From assembly GCA_900541905.1 (NCBI GenBank), contig UQLQ01000007.1:19767-83766 (forward strand): DNA of 64,000 nucleotides, given 5' to 3'. The stretch comes from an uncultured Oscillospiraceae bacterium. GTDB taxonomy: Bacteria; Bacillota; Clostridia; Oscillospirales; Acutalibacteraceae. The notes under the pieces were generated by a model, which searched no databases, had not been told where the DNA came from, and saw nothing but the letters and a program-made list of their open reading frames with translations. This document shows, one piece after another, positions 32,091-41,466 of this stretch (its first letter is position 1; each line of letters opens with the position of its first letter). Both the position numbers and the translations under genes were made by a program.

Positions 32091-34912
32091 TATTGTAAAT
32101 ATTTCTTCAAATACTGTCCTGTGTAAGACGCTTCCACTGTTGTTATTTTTTCAGGTGTTCCCTGTGCTACAATGGTGCCGCCGTTATTACCGCCTTCAGG
32201 ACCAATGTCAATAATATGGTCTGCTGTTTTAATTAAGTCCAAGTTATGCTCAATGACAACAACAGTATTTCCTGAATCCACTAATTTTTGAAGAACATTA
32301 ATTAACATATGCACATCGGCAATATGTAATCCTGTCGTTGGCTCGTCCAAAATATAAATGGTACGACCCGTGGAACGTTTGGACAATTCCGTAGCTAATT
32401 TTACACGCTGTGCTTCACCGCCGGAAAGCGTTGTGGAAGGCTGGCCGATTTTAATATACCCCAAACCTACTTCCTGCAAAGTTTGCAATTTTCGTTGAAT
32501 TTTCGGAATATTAGAAAAGAATTCCAAGCCTTCTTCTACTGTCATATCCAATACATCAGAGATGCTCTTCCCCTTATATTTAATTTCCAATGTCTCACGA
32601 TTGTACCGTTTTCCTTTACATACATCGCAAGGCACATAAATGTCAGGTAAAAAGTGCATTTCAATCTTTAAGATACCGTCGCCTTGACAGGCTTCGCATC
32701 GTCCGCCTTTGACATTAAACGAAAATCTGCCTGCATTAAAACCACGAATCTTGGCATCTTGCGTGGAGGCGTACAATTCACGAATGTCCGTAAATAGTCC
32801 CGTATAAGTTGCAGGATTGGAACGCGGTGTTCTTCCGATTGGAGACTGATTGATTTGAATCACCTTATCAAGTTCTTCCACGCCTTTGATATCCTTAAAT
32901 TTTCCCGGCTTTGTCTTTGCGCCGTTCAAGTGAGAAGCCAGATATTTATATAAAATTTCATTGATTAAAGATGATTTTCCCGAACCTGATACACCTGTGA
33001 CGCATACCAATTCTCCCAACGGAATGTCTACATTGATATTCTTTAAATTATTTTGAGCCGCACCAATGATTTTCAGTTTTTTTCCATTGCCCTTGCGGCG
33101 CTTTTCAGGCACTTCCACTTTCTTGCGCCCACTCAAATACTGACCCGTGACAGAATCTTCAGATTTTAATATATCAGCTACTTTTCCGTTAAACACAACA
33201 TTTCCGCCATGTACACCTGCTCCGGGACCAATATCTATGATGTGGTCCGCTGCCAACATGGTATCTTCATCGTGTTCTACCACAATAACGGTATTACCCA
33301 AATCCCGCAGATGACACAACGTGCCCAGCAGTTTATCATTGTCTCTTTGGTGCAATCCAATACTCGGTTCGTCCAAAATGTACAGCACGCCCATAAGAGA
33401 GGAGCCGATTTGTGTAGCCAGACGGATACGTTGGCTTTCGCCGCCGGAAAGTGTTCCCGAAGAACGTGACAGCGTTAAATACTCCAATCCAACACTTTTC
33501 AAAAATCCGAGACGTTCCTTGATTTCTTTCAGGATAGATGCTGCAATAAACATTTCACGGTCTGTCAGTTGCAAATCATTTACAAATTCCAATGCTTCTG
33601 TGATAGACTTATCGCAAAATTCGCTGATATTGATACCGCCGACTGTCACAGACAAGCTTTCGGGAGACAAACGTCTGCCATGACATTTGTCGCATGGAAT
33701 AGCGCTCATATAGGATTCAATTTCTTCTTTAATCCAGTTGCTTTGTGTTTCTCTGAAACGGCGTTCCAAATTGTTAATGATACCTTCAAATTCTGTTTTA
33801 TACTTTCCTGTACCGTATTCATTGGTGCGTTCAATTTCAATTTTTTCTCCTTTGGTACCGTATAACAAAATATCTACAATTTTGTCGGGAAGGTCGGCAA
33901 TCGGTGTATCCAAAGAAAAATCATACTGCTTTGCCAGCGCTTTCATGTACATGGCAGCAATGGTACTGCCTTCCATAGCCCAACCGCTGGCTTTCAGACC
34001 ACCCTGATTGATAGAAAGTTTGCGGTCAGGCAAAATCAAATCAGGGTCTATTTTCATAAACACACCAAGGCCTGTACATTTTTCGCAGGCACCAAACGGA
34101 TTGTTAAAGGAAAACATGCGCGGCGTTAATTCTTCAATGCTAATTCCATGTTCCGGACAAGCATAGTTTTGCGAAAACATCATATCTTCCCCATCAATGA
34201 CATTTATCATAATCAATCCGCCTGAAAGTCCCGATGCAATTTCAATGGAGTCTGCAAGACGAGACTTCATATCCTCCTGAATCACAAGACGGTCTACCAC
34301 AATTTCAATGGTATGTTTTTTGTTCTTCTCCAATTTAATTTCTTCGGATAAATCATAAATAATTCCGTCAACTCGCACGCGTACATATCCGGCTTTTCTG
34401 GCCGCTTCAAATTCTTTTACATGCTCGCCTTTTCTTCCCCGTACAACAGGAGCCAGTATTTGTATTTTGGTACGTTCCTCCAGTGCCATCACGTGGTCCA
34501 CAATCTGGTCAATAGTCTGCTGTTTGATTTCTCTGCCGCAGACAGGACAGTGTGGAATACCGATTCTGGCATACAGCAAACGCAAATAGTCATAAATTTC
34601 CGTTACCGTGCCCACAGTGGAACGCGGATTTTTCGATGTGGTTTTTTGGTCAATGGAAATAGCGGGAGACAGCCCATCGATATAATCCACATCAGGCTTT
34701 TCCATTTGACCTAAAAACTGGCGCGCGTAAGAAGACAAAGATTCTACATATCTTCTCTGTCCTTCCGCATAAATAGTATCAAACGCTAAAGAAGATTTTC
34801 CCGAGCCTGACAATCCAGTAATGACAACCAGTTCATCTCTCGGAATTTCAATATCAATATTTTTCAGGTTATGCTCTCTGGCACCTTTGACCTGAATGCT
34901 TTTCATAGACAC
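32090..34912 (-). CDS. uvrA: Excinuclease ABC subunit A
   Basis: UvrA recognises distorted DNA and loads UvrB in nucleotide excision repair. The 940-residue protein has two ABC ATPase modules: Walker A motifs GLSGSGKSS (N-terminal) and GVSGSGKSS (C-terminal), both signature LSGGE motifs, and zinc-binding CxxC pairs (CPVCG, CEKC/CDKC, CEAC/CDVC). The start is a GTG at 34912 with GGAGG 7 nt upstream. It is 13 nt from uvrB, forming a uvrBA operon under the LexA box at 36988. Confidence 0.97.
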   Translation of the reverse strand: MSMKSIQVKGAREHNLKNIDIEIPRDELVVITGLSGSGKSSLAFDTIYAEGQRRYVESLSSYARQFLGQMEKPDVDYIDGLSPAISIDQKTTSKNPRSTVGTVTEIYDYLRLLYARIGIPHCPVCGREIKQQTIDQIVDHVMALEERTKIQILAPVVRGRKGEHVKEFEAARKAGYVRVRVDGIIYDLSEEIKLEKNKKHTIEIVVDRLVIQEDMKSRLADSIEIASGLSGGLIMINVIDGEDMMFSQNYACPEHGISIEELTPRMFSFNNPFGACEKCTGLGVFMKIDPDLILPDRKLSINQGGLKASGWAMEGSTIAAMYMKALAKQYDFSLDTPIADLPDKIVDILLYGTKGEKIEIERTNEYGTGKYKTEFEGIINNLERRFRETQSNWIKEEIESYMSAIPCDKCHGRRLSPESLSVTVGGINISEFCDKSITEALEFVNDLQLTDREMFIAASILKEIKERLGFLKSVGLEYLTLSRSSGTLSGGESQRIRLATQIGSSLMGVLYILDEPSIGLHQRDNDKLLGTLCHLRDLGNTVIVVEHDEDTMLAADHIIDIGPGAGVHGGNVVFNGKVADILKSEDSVTGQYLSGRKKVEVPEKRRKGNGKKLKIIGAAQNNLKNINVDIPLGELVCVTGVSGSGKSSLINEILYKYLASHLNGAKTKPGKFKDIKGVEELDKVIQINQSPIGRTPRSNPATYTGLFTDIRELYASTQDAKIRGFNAGRFSFNVKGGRCEACQGDGILKIEMHFLPDIYVPCDVCKGKRYNRETLEIKYKGKSISDVLDMTVEEGLEFFSNIPKIQRKLQTLQEVGLGYIKIGQPSTTLSGGEAQRVKLATELSKRSTGRTIYILDEPTTGLHIADVHMLINVLQKLVDSGNTVVVIEHNLDLIKTADHIIDIGPEGGNNGGTIVAQGTPEKITTVEASYTGQYLKKYLQ

Positions 34913-34925
34913 AGCTTTGCCTCCT

Positions 34926-36887
34926 TTATTTTTGACCTTCTAATTGTTTAATTTTATCGCGCAGGAATGCTGCGTGTTCAAATTCAAGCAATTTGGCGGC
35001 AGCTTTCATTTCTTTTGTCAATTGTTCTATCATCAGCTTGCGTTCCGCCGCAGTAAGTTTTTTCTTTTTCTTTTCTTTTCCTTCTTCTTTATGGGTGGAA
35101 ATTTCCAAAATTTCCGCCACCTTCTTTGTAACCGTCTTTGGAATAATACCGTGTTCTTCATTGTATTTGATTTGCAGTTCACGGCGGCGTTCTGTTTCCC
35201 GAATGGCGTTTTCCATAGACGGAGTAACGCAATCCGCATACATAATTACTTTACCTTCTGAGTTACGTGCCGCACGTCCAATGGTCTGAATCAAAGAGCG
35301 TTCAGAACGAAGGAATCCCTCTTTATCGGCATCCAATATAGCAACTAACGATACCTCGGGAATATCCAATCCTTCTCTCAGCAGATTGATACCGATTAAG
35401 ACATCAAATTCACCCAAACGCAAATCACGGATAATTTCCATACGTTCCACCGTATCAATATCATGATGCATATAACGTACACGGATACCTACATTTTCAA
35501 GATAACCTGTTAAGTCTTCTGCCATTTTCTTGGTAAGCGTTGTGACCAATACACGATTACCTGTGGCAGTGCGCATATTAATTTCAGAAATCAAATCATC
35601 AATTTGTCCATCTGTCGGGCGGACAAATATTTCAGGGTCAACCAAACCTGTCGGGCGGATAACTTGTTCCACCACTTGTGCAGAGTGTTCCAATTCAAAA
35701 TCGCCCGGTGTTGCGCTGACAAATACCGCTTGATTGATACGCTCATAAAATTCATCAAAATTCAAAGGACGGTTATCAAAGGCAGACGGTAAACGAAATC
35801 CATAGTCAATCAAATTGCTCTTTCTGGCTCTGTCACCTGCGTACATGGAACGTACCTGCGGAAGCATCACGTGGGACTCGTCCACAAACATCAAATAATC
35901 ATCCGGGAAATAATCCAACAAAGTATACGGGGCGCTACCCGCTTTTCTGCCTGCCAATACGCGGGAGTAGTTTTCAATGCCTTTGCAAAAACCAATTTCC
36001 TGCAGCATTTCCATATCATAATTGGTACGCTGCTCTATACGCTGAGCTTCTACTAATTTATCATTTTCTTTAAAATATTTTACACGTTCTGCCAATTCGT
36101 CTTCCAGTTCATGAATGGCTTTATTCAATTTTTCTCTTGGTACAATGTAATGAGACGCAGGATAAATGGCAGCATGTTTTAAATCTGCCTTTAATTCTCC
36201 CGTCAATGGATTGATTTCGCTGATTCGGTCAATTTCGTCTCCAAAAAACTCCACGCGAATGACAGCGTCAGATGATTGTGCAGGAAATATTTCCACCACA
36301 TCACCACGTACGCGAAACTTATTGCGAATAAAATTCACATCGTTGCGCTCATACTGTAATTCAACTAATTTACGAAGCAAATCGTCACGATTTTTCTGCA
36401 TACCGGGTCTTAATGAAATTACCATGGTACGGTAATCAATCGGGTTACCCAAACTGTAGATACAAGATACACTGGCTACAATGATAACATCTCTTCTCTC
36501 AGACAGAGCCAGTGTTGCAGAGTGTCTTAACTTATCTATTTCATCATTAATGGCAGAATCTTTTTCAATATAAGTATCTGTTTGCGCAATATACGCTTCG
36601 GGCTGATAATAATCATAATAAGATACAAAATATTCAACTGCATTATTAGGGAAAAACTCGCGGAACTCGGAACATAATTGAGCCGCCAATGTTTTATTAT
36701 GTGCCAAAACCAAGGTTGGCCGGTTTAACCGCGCTATGATATTTGCCATAGTAAATGTTTTACCGGAACCGGTAACACCAAGCAAAGTTTGCTCTCTATC
36801 CCCTGCCTGAATACCTTGCACCAATTTATCAATTGCTTTTGGTTGGTCACCTGTAGGAACATAATTTGATACCAACTGAAAATCCAT
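34926..36887 (-). CDS. uvrB: Excinuclease ABC subunit B
   Basis: UvrB is the helicase-like damage-verification subunit. The 653 residues show Walker A GVTGSGKTFTMA, the beta-hairpin region YYDYYQPEAY, DESHVMLPQ, helicase motifs V and VI (LLREGLDIPEVSL, QTIGRAARN) and the C-terminal UVR domain that binds UvrC. The start at 36887 is fixed by GGAGGGATTCT. The upstream region holds a LexA box and a repeat-borne sigma-A promoter. Confidence 0.97.
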   Translation of the reverse strand: MDFQLVSNYVPTGDQPKAIDKLVQGIQAGDREQTLLGVTGSGKTFTMANIIARLNRPTLVLAHNKTLAAQLCSEFREFFPNNAVEYFVSYYDYYQPEAYIAQTDTYIEKDSAINDEIDKLRHSATLALSERRDVIIVASVSCIYSLGNPIDYRTMVISLRPGMQKNRDDLLRKLVELQYERNDVNFIRNKFRVRGDVVEIFPAQSSDAVIRVEFFGDEIDRISEINPLTGELKADLKHAAIYPASHYIVPREKLNKAIHELEDELAERVKYFKENDKLVEAQRIEQRTNYDMEMLQEIGFCKGIENYSRVLAGRKAGSAPYTLLDYFPDDYLMFVDESHVMLPQVRSMYAGDRARKSNLIDYGFRLPSAFDNRPLNFDEFYERINQAVFVSATPGDFELEHSAQVVEQVIRPTGLVDPEIFVRPTDGQIDDLISEINMRTATGNRVLVTTLTKKMAEDLTGYLENVGIRVRYMHHDIDTVERMEIIRDLRLGEFDVLIGINLLREGLDIPEVSLVAILDADKEGFLRSERSLIQTIGRAARNSEGKVIMYADCVTPSMENAIRETERRRELQIKYNEEHGIIPKTVTKKVAEILEISTHKEEGKEKKKKKLTAAERKLMIEQLTKEMKAAAKLLEFEHAAFLRDKIKQLEGQK

Positions 36888-36987
36888 AGAATCCCTCCGG
36901 TATGATACAAAGTTCATCCGCAATCACAATGTGCGGTAATATTCCAGAATATCATTTATGCTGAATTTCATATACTTACAATATATA

Positions 36988-36999
36988 GAACATTTGTTC
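36988..36999 (-). promoter_or_regulatory. LexA (SOS) box upstream of uvrBA
   Basis: GAACATTTGTTC fits the Gram-positive LexA/DinR consensus GAAC-N4-GTTC exactly, about 100 nt upstream of the uvrB start. It lies 30-42 nt downstream of the transcription start predicted from the repeat promoter at 37036-37064, so bound LexA would block that transcript. Confidence 0.82.
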
Positions 37000-37034
37000 C
37001 AATCATATACCTATTGTACATTAATGTCAATGGA

Positions 37035-37238
37035 AATTATAGCATTAAAAAAATTGCTTTGCAATTTTTTACAAATTAATACTAAAACGTTCTTGCTAAC
37101 AAACAAACTCTGTGATTTTGAATTTTGCTAGGTTGTTCTAACGTATCAACGTTAAACTGCCCTCATAACAGTCAAAATTTTGAATATGGAAAGACGTTCC
37201 TTTCAATGTTTGTTTTGTTTCGGTTATGGGGGGCTAAC
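37035..37238. repeat. Dispersed intergenic repeat, copy B
   Basis: This copy of about 200 bp sits between uvrB and the radC-like gene. It has the hairpin AAAAATTGC-TTT-GCAATTTTT, the block AAAACGTTCTTG, a second hairpin-like region and a second half (CCTCATAACAGTCAAAATTTTG) like unit U3 of the 53-kb array. Its right part (GTTCCTTTCAAT) is shared with copy A. The rest of the 36888-37356 gap holds the LexA box, the uvrB leader and a terminator. Confidence 0.75.
37036..37064 (-). promoter_or_regulatory. Sigma-A promoter toward uvrB, carried by dispersed repeat copy B
   Basis: On the minus strand TTGCAA (37059-37064) and TATAAT (37036-37041) are separated by exactly 17 nt. The spacer includes one arm of the repeat's hairpin. 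Confidence 0.65.
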
Positions 37239-37315
37239 ATAAATTTACAAGTGCTGTAATAGAAACAATCTCCTTAACATATTTTATAATTTACTGAAAG
37301 TCTAAGGCGTATAAA

Positions 37316-37347
37316 GTAAAAAACACAGTATCATTGCGATACTGTGA
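37316..37347 (-). terminator. Rho-independent terminator after the RadC-family gene
   Basis: On the minus strand CACAGTATC and GATACTGTG form a 9-bp stem with a 5-nt loop, followed by TTTTTTAC. Confidence 0.9.
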
Positions 37348-37356
37348 AGCATTACA

Positions 37357-38259
37357 TTAATCTTGTTTGTTTTTATGTTGTTTGCGTTTTGATTCGTAAA
37401 AAGCCAGACGAGCACTCTTCATTTGCCCCTTTCCAAAAGGGGTTTTGATTTTAATAATTTTCGGATTATATTGCTCCTCTTCCTCCGTCTGAACGACTTG
37501 ATTTTCCGGCTTTAAAATATGAGCAAGTAACCCACAGTCTTTCATAGACAAATAATCAGGATATCCAAATATAATATGATCCTGAAGATGTACATCTATG
37601 GTTTCCATGGCAGCATGTAATTTTCTGGTTGCTATAATATCTCCGGGAGATGGCATTACATTTCCACTTGGATGATTATGTGCAATAATAGCCTCTGCCG
37701 CATTATAAGTAGCTGCCAACGTAATAATTTTGCGTATGTAGAGAGGCACTGTATTTACATTGCCTTCTGTTACAACTCCACAATATAATACACGATTTTT
37801 GCTGTCCATCAGTACCAACACTACCATTTCGTTTTTTCTGCCGATAAACTGTGGTGAAATAATACTCATGGCTGAATTGGTATCGTAAATACGCTCTTTA
37901 TCAGACGTTTGTGTATTGATATAGTGTCGGCTTAACTGAGGAATTAGTTTTAATAAAATAGCCACATTTTGTGTAATGCCCTTTGTTTTGGTCAATTCTT
38001 CAATAGGAGCATCACATACACCGGATATCGTACCAAAACGGTCTAATAATTCATGTGCAATCGGGTTGGTATCTGCTCTTGGCAAACCGTAAAATAATAA
38101 CAATTCTAAAATCTGATGTTCTTCAAATACATCTAAATTATGTTTCAAAAATCTTTGTTTCACACGCTCTCTATGACCTTGATGGACAGAACGTTCTTTT
38201 GTTTTTGTCTTTTTATGCTTCGTTTGACTGCTCTCTGTTTCTTCATGTATTTCTGACAA
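37357..38259 (-). CDS. RadC-family JAB/MPN+ domain protein
   Basis: The 300-residue protein has an N-terminal helix-hairpin-helix-like region (about 30-110; LELLLFYGLPRADTNPIAHELLDRFG) and a C-terminal JAMM/MPN+ metalloprotease-like domain. The zinc motif is HNHPSGNVMPSPGD, with an upstream glutamate in the VVTEGNVNTVP strand. Despite the name, a DNA-repair role for RadC is doubtful. The last 45 residues form a Lys/Arg/Gln-rich tail not seen in most members. The start is a TTG at 38259 after GGAGAGGTCATTT. Confidence 0.9.
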   Translation of the reverse strand: MSEIHEETESSQTKHKKTKTKERSVHQGHRERVKQRFLKHNLDVFEEHQILELLLFYGLPRADTNPIAHELLDRFGTISGVCDAPIEELTKTKGITQNVAILLKLIPQLSRHYINTQTSDKERIYDTNSAMSIISPQFIGRKNEMVVLVLMDSKNRVLYCGVVTEGNVNTVPLYIRKIITLAATYNAAEAIIAHNHPSGNVMPSPGDIIATRKLHAAMETIDVHLQDHIIFGYPDYLSMKDCGLLAHILKPENQVVQTEEEEQYNPKIIKIKTPFGKGQMKSARLAFYESKRKQHKNKQD

Positions 38260-38373
38260 AATGACCTCTCCTTTCCTTATAAATTGATAAAACCTCGAAA
38301 GTATTTATTAAAATTATTATATCACGGGTAAATAAAATATCCTATTAAAAAGTTGAAATGATATAGGATTTAC

Positions 38374-38402
38374 TTGCAACATAAATACAAACACGTTATA
38401 CT
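38374..38402 (+). promoter_or_regulatory. Sigma-A promoter for the second RluA-family gene
   Basis: TTGCAA (38374-38379) and TATACT (38397-38402) are separated by 17 nt, 17 nt before the start codon, so the leader is very short; AGTAGGTGATGAC supplies the ribosome site. Confidence 0.65.
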
Positions 38403-38419
38403 TTTTAGTAGGTGATGAC

Positions 38420-39379
38420 ATGAAAACAATTACAGTCGGTATCAATGATGCCGGACAACGTCTGGATAAATTTTTAATAAAAACTTTCCCAAATTTACCA
38501 AAATCTATGCTATATAAAAGCATACGAAAAAAAGATATTAAATGCAATGGAAAACGGTGTGAAATTTCTACACATTTACAAGTCAACGATATCCTAACAT
38601 TATATTTAAAGGATGAATTCTTCCAAAAAGAAGAAAAAGAATATGACTTTTTAAAGGCACCTGTAAAATTAAATATCGTGTATGAAGATGATAACATTAT
38701 GCTGGTTGATAAAAAACCGGGCCTGATTGTCCATCCTGATGAAAATTATCATTTCGATTCTTTAATCGCTCGTATCCAGCATTATTTATATGACAAAGAA
38801 GAATATTTTCCCGAACAGGAAGCCTCCTTTGCTCCGGCTTTAATTAATCGTATAGACCGCAATACAGGCGGTATTGTGATGGCAGCTAAAAATGCTGAAA
38901 CATTACGTATTATGAATGAGAAAGTAAAAAAACGCGAGATAGACAAATATTATTTATGTATTGTCCACGGTAATATGATTAAGAAAGAGGATACATTGGA
39001 AGGATATTTAGAAAAAAATGAAAATCAAAACCGTGTCTATATTTCTCAAAAATCCACAAACCGCACAAAAAGTATTTATACACATTACCGTGTATTAGAA
39101 GAAAAATCAGCTTATAGTTTACTGGAAATTGAATTGTTAACAGGAAGAACGCATCAAATCCGTGCTCATATGGCGTCTATTGGTCATCCCCTGGCAGGTG
39201 ACGGAAAATACGGAACCAATGCATTAAATAAAACCAATCCATTTCGTTATCAAGCATTATATTCTTATAAGTTGCGTTTTTCTTTTGAAACGCCCGCAGG
39301 TATTTTAGACTATTTAAACCAAAAAGAATTTACCGTAAAAGATATTTGGTTTTTAAAAGAATTTCAAAAATTTCAATAG
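38420..39379 (+). CDS. RluA-family pseudouridine synthase with S4 domain
   Basis: The 319-residue protein has an N-terminal S4 RNA-binding domain (about 10-65; AGQRLDKFLIKTFPNLPKS) and the RluC/RluD catalytic domain with INRIDRNTGG (catalytic Asp) and GRTHQIRAHMASIGHPLAGDG. It modifies uridines of rRNA or tRNA; the exact site is unknown. Its AT-rich composition and plus-strand position differ from the RluA gene at 2638. It has its own promoter and terminator. Confidence 0.92.
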   Translation: MKTITVGINDAGQRLDKFLIKTFPNLPKSMLYKSIRKKDIKCNGKRCEISTHLQVNDILTLYLKDEFFQKEEKEYDFLKAPVKLNIVYEDDNIMLVDKKPGLIVHPDENYHFDSLIARIQHYLYDKEEYFPEQEASFAPALINRIDRNTGGIVMAAKNAETLRIMNEKVKKREIDKYYLCIVHGNMIKKEDTLEGYLEKNENQNRVYISQKSTNRTKSIYTHYRVLEEKSAYSLLEIELLTGRTHQIRAHMASIGHPLAGDGKYGTNALNKTNPFRYQALYSYKLRFSFETPAGILDYLNQKEFTVKDIWFLKEFQKFQ

Positions 39380-39518
39380 CATGGTTTATATTTATTGGGG
39401 TAATGCAAAACAGTAGTACCTTCCTTTCTAATCAATCATCTAAAAATAAAATATTCCATATAAATTTTGTAACGATATATAAAATTTTGTTCTATAAGCT
39501 GTATTACACAGCAAAAAC

Positions 39519-39556
39519 GAGGACACATTGGCATGAAAGCGAATGTGTCCTTATCA
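39519..39556 (+). terminator. Terminator after the second RluA-family gene
   Basis: GGACACATT and AATGTGTCC form a 9-bp stem around a 12-nt loop, followed by TTATCATTTTT. It is about 140 nt after the stop codon. Confidence 0.75.
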
Positions 39557-39918
39557 TTTTTACCAACTGTTTCTGGCTACAGAATGGAACTGCTTTTATA
39601 TATTCAGCTTTAAAAAAATAAAAAATAAAATCTATAATCCTTCCATATTGTGCCTTTTCTCGGTCTAATACTACCACATAATTTTTGAATAAAGTTGTTT
39701 GTAGATACACTACTTTATGTTTTCATACTAATTTTTTACATATTTTGCAACCTCTATGAATGTTTTATATCTATTTATTAACACAGATTTGATATTCTTC
39801 TCTTTTATAGGTACATTCTGCAACTATCATGAACGTTTATATTTTCTTTTTTCTCACATTATATATACTATGTTTCCTTTTTTGTTGCAAAAACAACAGA
39901 AAAAATATGGATATGGTG

Positions 39919-39934
39919 TTATGATTTATCATAA
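39919..39934. promoter_or_regulatory. Palindromic operator candidate upstream of the hemerythrin pair
   Basis: TTATGAT-TT-ATCATAA is a perfect 7-2-7 inverted repeat about 100 nt upstream of the first gene. Its layout recalls Fur/PerR-type boxes (7-1-7) but the spacing differs; the regulator is unknown. Confidence 0.4.
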
Positions 39935-40033
39935 TACAAATTATGAATACTACCATGTATAAAATATATACAAAGATGTCATCAAAAAGAAAAAGACGAT
40001 AACTATAAGAACATTCCGGAGTGTGATGAAAAA

Positions 40034-40639
40034 ATGAGTAAAAACTTAGGACCAATTCACTTTTGGCTATATCGTAAAATTATGATTCAACAATCTTTCA
40101 CCAATCAACTTTCCTGCGAATTACTCGATTTGGAGCATAAGAAAAAACTGAATACCATGCTGGACCAAACAGTGGGTACGATACCGCAAGAAAGCTTAGA
40201 AGAGCAGATTGATACAATGAATATTCACGGCTGGCTTCAAGATAAAATTAGAATTGCAGAAGTCAGACTGGGGTATGTAGTGGAAGAAATAAAGAAAACA
40301 ACCGGTTCCCTTGTCAAAGCACAGCAAATTGCATTGGAATTTGGCAGAAGTTTATGTGAAAGCAATTCTTTAACCCCGGAAGAAGGCTATAAACTGATTG
40401 AGGATAATCTTCTAAGCGGAATGCCTTGTGACAGAGTAAATGTTATTTTGGAACATGACGAAAATCACCTGAAATACCAACAATCAATAGAAATTCATGA
40501 CAAATTTTGGAGTCAGGCTGATGCGGATATCAAAGATTATTATCTTCTAAGAAATAAGATAATAGAAGGAATGCTTTCAAAATGCGGGCTAACATTTTCC
40601 GTTTTCAATAACGAGATATACGAAATCAATGTATCGTGA
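40034..40639 (+). CDS. Unknown protein paired with a hemerythrin-like protein
   Basis: I know no named domain for this 201-residue soluble protein, which starts MSKNLGPIHFWLYRKI. It is helical and His/Glu/Asp-rich; ILEHDENHLKYQQSIEIHDKFW near residues 137-158 offers several candidate metal ligands in helical spacing. The gene ends 60 nt before the hemerythrin-like gene on the same strand, so the two are probably co-transcribed and may act together. GGAGTGTGATG lies rather far (about 10 nt) before the ATG. I infer, without proof, a redox or iron-related role. Confidence 0.75.
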   Translation: MSKNLGPIHFWLYRKIMIQQSFTNQLSCELLDLEHKKKLNTMLDQTVGTIPQESLEEQIDTMNIHGWLQDKIRIAEVRLGYVVEEIKKTTGSLVKAQQIALEFGRSLCESNSLTPEEGYKLIEDNLLSGMPCDRVNVILEHDENHLKYQQSIEIHDKFWSQADADIKDYYLLRNKIIEGMLSKCGLTFSVFNNEIYEINVS

Positions 40640-40698
40640 TTCTTTACTTTAAAACGACGTTAAACACGAAACTTTGTATCATAAATAGGAGAATGAAA

Positions 40699-41253
40699 AT
40701 GTACGGAATCGAAATTTTACTGGAAGAGCATAAAAATATTTTAAAATTTGTCAATTTCACACGAGAAGAATGCAAAAAAATATTAAACGGTGCAGATATT
40801 GACGTAACATTATTCAAAGAATGCGTTAGCTTTGGAAAAAATTATGCCGATCATCACCATCATGTAAAAGAAGAAGAAATCCTTTTCAAAAAAATGACTG
40901 AGCATTTAGGAAAGACAGCAGAAACGATTATAAAAAACGGTATGCTTGTGGAACATGACCTTGGAAGACTTTATATCAGCGAACTGGAAACTGCTCTGAA
41001 TCGATACGAAACAAAAAAAGATGATGATTCAAAACTGGATATTATCTCATATATGACAGCCTATGGACACCTGCTTAACAGGCATATAGACAAAGAAAAT
41101 AATGCTGTTTATACATTTGCTGAAAGACAGTTAAACGTCCAACTGAAAGAAGAAGTTGACAAAGAAACAAAAGCATTTGACGAAACTCAAGAGGAAATTG
41201 CCTTAAAAGAAAAAGCGCTTGCATGGCTGAATACCAAAACAGCTGTTTCCTGA
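40699..41253 (+). CDS. Hemerythrin-like (HHE domain) protein
   Basis: The 184-residue protein has the helical cation-binding pattern of hemerythrins: LLEEHKNI near the N-terminus, YADHHHHVKEEEILFKKM (about 51-68), LVEHDLGRLYI, and HLLNRHIDKENNAVY (about 113-127), which together give the His and carboxylate ligands of a di-iron site. In anaerobes such proteins are linked to oxygen, nitric-oxide or peroxide handling. The C-terminal 35 residues are a charged helical tail. The start at 40699 is 8 nt after AGGAG. Confidence 0.88.
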   Translation: MYGIEILLEEHKNILKFVNFTREECKKILNGADIDVTLFKECVSFGKNYADHHHHVKEEEILFKKMTEHLGKTAETIIKNGMLVEHDLGRLYISELETALNRYETKKDDDSKLDIISYMTAYGHLLNRHIDKENNAVYTFAERQLNVQLKEEVDKETKAFDETQEEIALKEKALAWLNTKTAVS

Positions 41254-41346
41254 GGAATTTTCAAGCTAATGTTTATACAACAAATTTCAAATAGTTTTAT
41301 TAGTTCAATACACATTTTCATAAATTGAAATCTTTATATTTCTTCA

Positions 41347-41390
41347 TAAAAACAGGGAGGTATTGTGAATAACTACCTCCCTGTTTTTTC
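41347..41390 (+). terminator. Bidirectional terminator between the hemerythrin gene and hisE
   Basis: AAAACAGGGAGGTA and TACCTCCCTGTTTT form a long stem around about 10 nt with T-runs on both strands; it closes both convergent units. Confidence 0.92.
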
Positions 41391-41466
41391 TACCAAAAAA
41401 CTGTGTACTTTCTGCTGTATTAAAACGGAACATTTACTTTAAGTAATATTTCAGTTTTCATATTCT

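Larger units (their letters stand above)
39380..40033. other. Long AT-rich intergenic gap before the hemerythrin pair
   Basis: This 654-nt gap contains the rluA-paralogue terminator near 39519 and a near-perfect operator-like palindrome TTATGATTTATCATAA (39919-39934). A 5' leader with TATAAA/TATACA boxes lies near 39960-39975. No credible coding sequence is seen; open frames are low-complexity AT-rich and lack ribosome sites. Confidence 0.6.
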
